Positions 23,649 through 28,900 of a DNA stretch of 28,900 nucleotides are shown one piece after another. The stretch is from CAYUBI01 sp964443005. Lineage in GTDB: Bacteria > Margulisbacteria > Riflemargulisbacteria > GWF2-35-9 > CAYUBI01. Numbering within the stretch: the first letter of the stretch is position 1; every line of letters starts with the position of its first letter. The DNA lies in assembly GCA_964443005.1 (NCBI GenBank), contig CAYUBI010000016.1, forward strand, positions 1-28,900. The letters run 5' to 3'. The notes below the pieces were generated by a model. That model made no database searches. It had not been told where the DNA came from and was given only the letters and a program-made list of their open reading frames with translations. The translations under genes were made by a program, and so were the position numbers.

Positions 23649-24673
23649 GTCAGCAGTTCGTGAATTGTATTTCGAAAATTTCCGTTTAAAACTCCTTTTT
23701 CTGTAATAATCCCTGCAATTAAAGCTGCAGGAGTTACGTCAAAGGAAGGATTAATTACATGAATGCCTTGAGGATATACAGAATGTCCATTAATATGGGT
23801 TAATTCAGAAGGTTCTCGTTCTTCAATGATAATATTAGTTCCAGAATCAGTTGTTATATCTATTGTTGAAATGGGTGCTGCAATGTAAAAAGGTACTTGG
23901 TGATAATGTGCAACAATGGCTAAATTGTAGGTGCCAATTTTATTAGCAGTATCGCCATTGGCTGCAATTCGATCAGCTCCAACAATAACAGCATCAATAC
24001 CAATAGTCTTCATAACATAAGCTGCCATATTATCTGTAATAACAGTACACGGAATATTATCTTGGAGTAATTCCCACGCTGTTAATTTTCCGCCTTGTAG
24101 CCGTGGACGCGTTTCATCTGCAAATACCCGCTCAATTTGTTCTCGTTGATGAAGTTCCCGAATGACACCTAGGGCAGTACCCCAATGAACTGTAGCAAGT
24201 GAACCTGCATTACAATGAGTTAGTAAGCGCACTTTTTTCTTGAATAAATTTGCGCCATTGCAACCAATAGCATGATTAATGCGTATGTCTTCTTCAGCTA
24301 ATTCGTGGACAAATTTCCAAATGTCATTTTTCAACACTGAAGTCGTTGAATAATCAGAACAAAATTCAATAGTTTTTTGCACTGCCCAAGCTAAATTAAC
24401 TGCAGTGGGTCGTGCAGTACGCAAGTGGTTGCCTGCACGGGTAATTGCTGAATGATCCACTGCGTTTTGATGTGGCATTGATTTGATAAATAAGGCAATG
24501 CCTGCAGCAGCAGCGACTCCAATAGCAGGTGCACCACGAATAATCATTGTTTGAATTGCACGATGCATCTCCTCAAGTGACATAATTTCAATTCGATTCA
24601 GTTCTGCAGGAATAACGGTTTGATCAATTAAAAATACACGTTCTTCCTGAATATCAATACTATGAGGCAACAT
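23645..24673 (-). CDS. mtnA: S-methyl-5-thioribose-1-phosphate isomerase
   Basis: This enzyme isomerises methylthioribose-1-phosphate to methylthioribulose-1-phosphate (and the 5-deoxyribose analogue). Motifs: RGAPAIGVAAAAG, LTHCNAGSLAT with catalytic Cys154, ADETRPRLQGGKLTAWEL, and GADRIAANGD with catalytic Asp234. The 342 residues are normal, and it lacks the eIF-2B regulatory-subunit sequence changes. It is the third gene of an operon with mtnP and a class II aldolase; it overlaps the aldolase gene by 14 bases. Confidence 0.92.
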   Translation of the reverse strand: MLPHSIDIQEERVFLIDQTVIPAELNRIEIMSLEEMHRAIQTMIIRGAPAIGVAAAAGIALFIKSMPHQNAVDHSAITRAGNHLRTARPTAVNLAWAVQKTIEFCSDYSTTSVLKNDIWKFVHELAEEDIRINHAIGCNGANLFKKKVRLLTHCNAGSLATVHWGTALGVIRELHQREQIERVFADETRPRLQGGKLTAWELLQDNIPCTVITDNMAAYVMKTIGIDAVIVGADRIAANGDTANKIGTYNLAIVAHYHQVPFYIAAPISTIDITTDSGTNIIIEEREPSELTHINGHSVYPQGIHVINPSFDVTPAALIAGIITEKGVLNGNFRNTIHELLT

Positions 24674-25223
24674 GACGATTCTCCCTTAAATAATTTATAC
24701 GGCATGCAGACTCGACTACACTTAAATAATGATAAGCTTCTTCAAGATTCTTTCCCCAGGAATATACTCCATGTCGTTCAACAATAATTGCATGAACATC
24801 AGCAACATAATTGATAATACTATTTGCGACTTGTTGAGAGGCAATGCAGTTAGCTACGGAAATGACTGGAATTGACGACAGAAAGTATTGCCCTTCTGCA
24901 TCATAGGGTATGACGACATCTTTGCCTTCTGCCATAACTACTGAATAAGGCGAATGCGCATGAACAACAGCGCATATGTCATTATCTGCCAAATATAGTG
25001 AACGATGAACAATTAATTCCATTGATGCAGCTTGATCTCGCTTTGGATTTGGTATCATTCCTACACAAATAATATCCTTGGAAGTAAGCTGATCTAGCAT
25101 ACTTCCGGTGCGTGAAATGTAAATAGATGATGCTCGTCGAACACTTAAATTTCCGCTGTGAGAATTATTCAATCCTAATTGAAATAGTTTTTGACCTATC
25201 ATGATTAAGCCATCGTGTAACAT
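24660..25223 (-). CDS. ald2: Class II aldolase, Ald2/FucA-like
   Basis: This zinc aldolase of 187 residues sits between mtnP and mtnA. Motifs: SHSGNLSVR (phosphate-binding GNxS), SMELIVHR with the catalytic Glu69, zinc ligands H88/H90 in VVHAHSPY, and H151 in RHGVYSWG. The IPYDAEGQYFLSSIPV region resembles fuculose-phosphate aldolases rather than MtnB dehydratases, which share the fold. In this position Ald2-type enzymes split methylthioribulose-1-phosphate or 5-deoxyribulose-1-phosphate to DHAP and an aldehyde. MtnB remains an alternative, but the rest of that pathway is not seen here. Confidence 0.8.
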   Translation of the reverse strand: MLHDGLIMIGQKLFQLGLNNSHSGNLSVRRASSIYISRTGSMLDQLTSKDIICVGMIPNPKRDQAASMELIVHRSLYLADNDICAVVHAHSPYSVVMAEGKDVVIPYDAEGQYFLSSIPVISVANCIASQQVANSIINYVADVHAIIVERHGVYSWGKNLEEAYHYLSVVESACRINYLRENRHVAS

Positions 25224-25228
25224 ACTAA

Positions 25229-26026
25229 TTACGAATTAAATTGAGCAAATTTTAATGCTGTTTGACAGGAACAATCATCAGCTGCAGGTAAGGTTTTAAT
25301 TGTTTCAAATAATAATTCTTTTAAATTCTTTAAATTTTTATTGAATACTTCGATGATTTCATGTGAATTGGTTGGAGGAACTTGCCCTTCCAGACCTGCA
25401 TCATAATCTGTAATTAACGAAATATTCACATAACATATTTCCAATTCACGTGCTAAAACAACTTCTGGATATTGGCTCATGTTAATAACTTCCCATCCCA
25501 TTGATGAAAACCACTTGGATTCTGCTTTTGTTGAAAATCGCGGGCCTTGAATAACTACAACAGTGCCATGATCATGACAGGTAATTCCTGTTGTTTTAGC
25601 TGTTTTGATCACATGCTGCCGTAAGCTAGGACAATAGGGATCAGCACTTGAAATATGTGTTGTAACGGGTCCATCATAAAAGGTATCAATTCTGCCAGTA
25701 GTACGGTCAACAAATTGATCGCATATCACAAATTCGCCTGGCTTCACATTTTTCTGAAGTGATCCAGCAGCACATGGCCCAAAGAGCTGTTTAACGCCTA
25801 GTTGTTTCATTGCCCACATATTCGCGCGATAATTTATTTGATGAGGTGGCCAACTATGGTCAATTCCATGACGAGGTAAAAATGCTACTTTTTTGCCCTG
25901 AATAGTTGTCATAAATATTTTACTGCTAGGTACGCCATAGGGCGTATCAATTTTTACTTCTTCGACTTTATCTCCAAATTTGTAAAAGCCACTTCCGCCA
26001 AAAACGCCAATAGTTACGGGTTCCAT
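25229..26026 (-). CDS. mtnP: S-methyl-5'-thioadenosine phosphorylase
   Basis: It cleaves methylthioadenosine (and often 5'-deoxyadenosine) with phosphate into adenine and the 1-phosphosugar. Motifs: GVFGGSGFYKF, FLPRHGIDHSWPPHQINYRAN, GPCAAGSLQKNVKPG, CDQFVDRTTGR, GPRFSTKAESKWF, NMSQYPEVVLARELEICY and TDYDAGLEG. At 265 residues it is of ordinary length. AGGAGG lies 7 bases before the ATG. It is the first gene of mtnP-aldolase-mtnA, with a 5-base gap to the next gene. Confidence 0.92.
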   Translation of the reverse strand: MEPVTIGVFGGSGFYKFGDKVEEVKIDTPYGVPSSKIFMTTIQGKKVAFLPRHGIDHSWPPHQINYRANMWAMKQLGVKQLFGPCAAGSLQKNVKPGEFVICDQFVDRTTGRIDTFYDGPVTTHISSADPYCPSLRQHVIKTAKTTGITCHDHGTVVVIQGPRFSTKAESKWFSSMGWEVINMSQYPEVVLARELEICYVNISLITDYDAGLEGQVPPTNSHEIIEVFNKNLKNLKELLFETIKTLPAADDCSCQTALKFAQFNS

Positions 26027-26051
26027 AACTGACCTCCTGCTTTTTTTTATA

Positions 26052-26057
26052 ATTATA
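26052..26057 (-). promoter_or_regulatory. Possible -10 box of the mtnP operon
   Basis: A perfect TATAAT on the minus strand (26057-26052), 25 bases before the mtnP start and just ahead of its ribosome binding site. No good -35 at the right distance is seen (TTCATT at 17 bases). No SAM riboswitch-like structure fits in the 135-bp gap. Confidence 0.4.
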
Positions 26058-26161
26058 GCCTTAACGGATAAAAAAATGAACTCAATATTGCGTGTTATTA
26101 AAATACGTTTAGTGTTACGATATTAGTTGTGTTGACATGAATTAAAAAGGAATAATAAAAA

Positions 26162-26833
26162 ATGCATATACCAGATGGATACTTAGGCCCAATTACGTGT
26201 TTAGCTGGCTTTGTTGTGATGATTCCTGTGTGGGGATTTGCATCCAAAAAAGTAAATGATTCTGTATCCCGTCAACACGTTCCTTTGCTTGCAATGACTG
26301 CTGCTTTTTCCTTTGTAGTCATGATGTTTAATATTCCAATTCCTGGAGGAACTACAGGCCATGCAGTTGGCGCAGTTTTGGCTGCTATTTTGATTGGGCC
26401 ATGGGCAGCGTGTCTTTCAATAACTGTTGCTTTAGTTATTCAAGCACTTTTGTTTGGTGATGGCGGACTGACATCTTTGGGCATTAGTTGTTTTAATATG
26501 GCCTTTGTGATGCCTCTTATTGGATATTTCGTTTATAGATTGATTAGTTTGCGTAGTCAACCAACAGAATTTCGCCGAGTAATTGCTGCAGGTGTGGCTG
26601 GATATATTGGGCTTGTTGCAGCATCATTATGTGCAGGAATTGAATTTGGATTGCAACCACTTTTGCATCACACACCAGCAGGGCAACCGCTATATTGTCC
26701 GTATGGTCTTAAAACAGCCATAATTGCAATGCTTGGCAGCCATGTTCTTGTTTTTGGTTGGATCGAAGGCCTTGTAACTGCTTTAGTTATTCGCTACTTA
26801 CAAAAACAAGAACCCGCGTTATTAAAATATTAA
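26162..26833 (+). CDS. cbiM: CbiM, substrate-binding subunit of a cobalt/nickel ECF transporter
   Basis: This 223-residue membrane protein has the metal-binding N-terminus MHIPDGYLGP (His2), TGHAVGAVLAAILIGPWAACL, and ALLFGDGGLTSLGISCFNMAF, the core of the CbiM/NikM metal-binding pocket. It would carry Co2+ (for B12) or Ni2+ into the cell with CbiQ and CbiO. Neither is encoded here, nor is CbiN, and the next gene is convergent dnaJ, so partners must be elsewhere. AAGGA precedes the ATG by about 10 bases. Confidence 0.9.
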   Translation: MHIPDGYLGPITCLAGFVVMIPVWGFASKKVNDSVSRQHVPLLAMTAAFSFVVMMFNIPIPGGTTGHAVGAVLAAILIGPWAACLSITVALVIQALLFGDGGLTSLGISCFNMAFVMPLIGYFVYRLISLRSQPTEFRRVIAAGVAGYIGLVAASLCAGIEFGLQPLLHHTPAGQPLYCPYGLKTAIIAMLGSHVLVFGWIEGLVTALVIRYLQKQEPALLKY

Positions 26834-26877
26834 GCCAAGTATACGTGTGTTGTTAGTTTGCGTTGGTTGTATTGTTC

Positions 26878-27759
26878 TTATATTTCTTTTCGTGGATTAT
26901 AAGGGTGATTTTTCGTCCAGTTTTTTATCCAATCGTGTAATTCATCATCAATTACTGCAGGTAGCATAATTTGAATGATAATGTAATGATCGCCTCGATT
27001 TTTTTTGTTTGCCAAGAGTAACCCTTTGCCTTTAAGTTTTAGCTTGGAACCCGTATTAATTCCAGAAGGAATTTTTAGCATAATGGGGCCATCTACAGTA
27101 TTGAATTCCAAATGAGTGCCATTAATTGCTTCATCAAGACTAATGGAAAGATCTGTTACTAAATCAAAGCCTTCAATTCTGTATCGTTTAGTAGCACTAA
27201 AATGAATTTCAACAAAAATATCAGACAAAACACCTGATTTTCGAGTTGGAAGGCCTTGTCCTTTGAAACGAAGTTTGGTGCCTTCGCTAGTGCCTTTGGC
27301 AATTTTAACCTTGAGTTGTTTGCCACTAGGAAGCTGAATTTCTTTAGTAACGCCATGGATTGCTTCTTCAATCGTAATATCCAGAGTATACGTGATTTCG
27401 CGTAAAGATGACAAAATATCATCAAATCCGCCTTCAAATATAGCGCTGTAACGCCCACGATCTTGTGCCTGCGTGTCCCGATAAAAAGGACGTTGATAAG
27501 TGTTATCTTCATAACCAGACTGTTCATTAGAACCAAATGAATTTTCGCGAAATTGACCCTGTTGGTCATATTTTTCACGAGCTTCTTTGGTTCCAATTAG
27601 TTCGTAAGCTTTGCCTATTTCAAGGAATTTTTTTTCAGAATCTTTTCCATTAACATTTAAATCAGGATGATATTTTTTCGTAAGTTTTCGATAAGCTTTT
27701 TTAATTTCTTCGACAGAAGCATCCTTAGTTACGCCTAAAACAGTATATGGATTTATCAT
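26878..27759 (-). CDS. cbpA: DnaJ-family co-chaperone, CbpA type
   Basis: The J domain (1-66) has the HPD tripeptide at 31-33 (KYHPDLN), which stimulates DnaK ATPase. A Gln/Gly/Tyr-rich linker is followed by a C-terminal DnaJ substrate-binding domain (LPSGKQLKVKIAKGTSEGTK, IPSGINTGSKLKLKGKG). It has no CxxCxGxG zinc repeats, which places it with CbpA/DnaJ type II rather than full DnaJ. The 293 residues match that class. No dnaK or grpE is nearby. Confidence 0.88.
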   Translation of the reverse strand: MINPYTVLGVTKDASVEEIKKAYRKLTKKYHPDLNVNGKDSEKKFLEIGKAYELIGTKEAREKYDQQGQFRENSFGSNEQSGYEDNTYQRPFYRDTQAQDRGRYSAIFEGGFDDILSSLREITYTLDITIEEAIHGVTKEIQLPSGKQLKVKIAKGTSEGTKLRFKGQGLPTRKSGVLSDIFVEIHFSATKRYRIEGFDLVTDLSISLDEAINGTHLEFNTVDGPIMLKIPSGINTGSKLKLKGKGLLLANKKNRGDHYIIIQIMLPAVIDDELHDWIKNWTKNHPYNPRKEI

Positions 27760-27881
27760 GGCTTCAATTTATCACAATTAAGTAATATTGGCACGTGATA
27801 GTCGTGATTAATTGTTTTTAACGTCGCCAAATAGCACCTGGGCTTTGTGCGGGTAAGGTTTTCTTGTGCTAACTAATGTAT

Positions 27882-28900
27882 TCATCGAACATACACAGTG
27901 CCAGATTTCCCCCATCCTGAAACTGTGTCACAACCGTTCAACGGATTTATACCACCATAAATTAGCCGATCTGCTGTTCCATGCGATCCATCTGCAAGCC
28001 CTAAGATGCCTTCTTGCGCATATTGGGCTGTTCCATAAGTTGAGGGTGGGTATGAATAGGCTTCAGCAGTACATTGTCCACTGGCTATTGCAGTTGACAT
28101 AAAGGTACAGCCTGACGGAAAATATCCAGTGACTGTGCTACAGGTCAACCGGTAACCAGGGTTGCTGCCAAGTTTGATTTGATTGATTGTGGCATCTGAA
28201 TATTTTCCTTTACCGCTCGCGCTTGTTAAGTTGGCAGCAGTTACTTCGTTTATATTTACATGATTTCTATTTCCGCCGTCAATGCCAACAACTAAGGTCC
28301 ATCCACCACCATCTGTAGTCATATCACAATATGCTTGGAACGCGTCAGTTGTGCCGCCACCATTTGGGTCTATCCAGTATGCGCCACTTCCAGTTGAAAA
28401 TCCATTATCTAATAATGTTTTGCAAGTTAGTCCTGCGGACTCCCGAGTCGTTCCATCTAGGCTACTTAAAAACGAGGTCCAACTGGTTCCCGTGCACCCT
28501 TGAAAAGCAGTTCCAGTCCACCGGATTGTTCCGGCTTTGGCTGCGTTACAGATATCTGCATCATTTGTTACTTTGATTCCGCCTGCTATATCGAGTTTTG
28601 CCATAGGTGCTGTTTGGCCAATTCCAACATGCCCGTTGAATAAAACATTAATGACAGTGTTGCCAGTAGCAATGTTGATGGCTCCACTTAACCCTGAAGC
28701 ATTCATGGCTAGTGCAGTGTTAGCAGTTGCTGAACTGAGAGCAAAATTTGCAGTGACTACATTTGTTAGTCCGGATCCATTACCTGAAAAGAAGTTAGCT
28801 GAAACTGTGCCAGCAACTTCTAATTTGGTAGACGGTGAGTTGATCCCAATGCCTAGGTTCCCGCTAGAAATCGTAACATGTGTCATGGGATTTAAAACAA
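27882..28900 (-). CDS. Surface/fibre-like protein with fibrinogen-like C-terminal domain (5' end outside window)
   Basis: The frame is open to the right edge, so the N-terminus, including any signal peptide, is missing; the ATG at 28886 is probably internal. Visible parts: VTISSGNLGIGINSPSTKLEVAG and GHVGIGQTAPMAKLDIAGG repeats of the tail-fibre type, IRWTGTAFQGCTGTSWTSF, then a fibrinogen-like segment (GAYWIDPNGGGTTDAFQAYCDM, GGGWTLVVG) with several Cys. Such proteins are typically secreted and bind surfaces or sugars. The C-terminal Cys-rich style is shared with the gene at 2826-3434. A phage-tail origin is possible but no phage genes are near. Confidence 0.68.
   Translation of the reverse strand, partial: VLNPMTHVTISSGNLGIGINSPSTKLEVAGTVSANFFSGNGSGLTNVVTANFALSSATANTALAMNASGLSGAINIATGNTVINVLFNGHVGIGQTAPMAKLDIAGGIKVTNDADICNAAKAGTIRWTGTAFQGCTGTSWTSFLSSLDGTTRESAGLTCKTLLDNGFSTGSGAYWIDPNGGGTTDAFQAYCDMTTDGGGWTLVVGIDGGNRNHVNINEVTAANLTSASGKGKYSDATINQIKLGSNPGYRLTCSTVTGYFPSGCTFMSTAIASGQCTAEAYSYPPSTYGTAQYAQEGILGLADGSHGTADRLIYGGINPLNGCDTVSGWGKSGTVYVR

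Noticed and set aside
26131..26150. TTGACA upstream of cbiM as a -35 box
   Set aside because: A -10 at the right distance would overlap the start codon and no TATAAT-like box is there.
26027..26161. A cobalamin or SAM riboswitch between mtnP and cbiM
   Set aside because: The gap is only 135 bases, and no B12 box or SAM-type stem arrangement could be found on either strand.
27882..28900. A prophage tail module at the right end
   Set aside because: Only one fibre-like protein is visible, next to housekeeping dnaJ; no capsid, portal, terminase or integrase is seen, so a surface protein is the simpler reading.

Overview
The window is a visibly AT-rich, gene-dense stretch of a bacterial chromosome. 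It contains one 100-N scaffold gap, which points to a draft or metagenomic assembly. A lipoprotein, a candidate outer-membrane beta-barrel protein, a bactofilin and many LPS/O-antigen-type glycosyltransferases suggest a Gram-negative (diderm) cell. A ferredoxin and Rnf-family genes suggest anaerobic ancestry. The gene mix resembles uncultured candidate phyla of the Omnitrophota/Elusimicrobiota/Margulisbacteria kind, but no marker gene here settles the taxonomy.

Layout. (1) 1-2.8 kb: a broken secreted-protein start at the left edge, a type I signal peptidase, an MntA/HepT-type nucleotidyltransferase/HEPN pair whose HEPN catalytic His is replaced by Tyr, a two-cluster ferredoxin, and a VapBC toxin-antitoxin module. 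(2) 2.8-5.8 kb: a tight four-gene minus-strand envelope operon (lipoprotein, barrel-like protein, DUF4380 mutarotase-fold protein, Cys-rich secreted protein). (3) 6-7.5 kb: a DUF3782-like PD-(D/E)XK protein with a 21-nt repeat array interrupted by the gap, then about 640 bp of decayed pieces, including relics of the local vapC and of the DUF3782-like gene. (4) 7.5-17.7 kb: a glycan region with a plus-strand GT4-GT2 fusion and a methyltransferase, a six-gene minus-strand glycosyltransferase operon (two GT11 fucosyltransferase-like proteins, several GT2s, a GT2-GT4 fusion), and one divergent GT2. (5) 17.7-19.2 kb: threonine synthase with a structured leader, and a small secreted protein. (6) 19.3-23.6 kb: an unusual rnfC-rnfD pair, then M23 peptidase, bactofilin and rsmI. 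(7) 23.6-26 kb: an mtnP, class II aldolase, mtnA operon that looks like a complete route from 5'-methylthioadenosine or 5'-deoxyadenosine to DHAP plus an aldehyde. (8) 26.2-28.9 kb: an isolated cbiM, a CbpA-type DnaJ, and a 5'-truncated gene for a large surface protein with a fibrinogen-like domain.

Most unusual is the RnfC/RnfD pair. Both reading frames are intact and RnfC keeps both 4Fe-4S motifs. However, RnfC has lost its glycine-rich flavin/nucleotide loop, RnfD lacks the whole loop that normally carries the covalent FMN, and no rnfG, E, A or B follows. This looks like an Rnf derivative with a changed job rather than a standard ion pump. The HEPN His-to-Tyr change, the repeat-bounded assembly gap, the relic zone and the mtnP-aldolase-mtnA operon are the next most useful leads.
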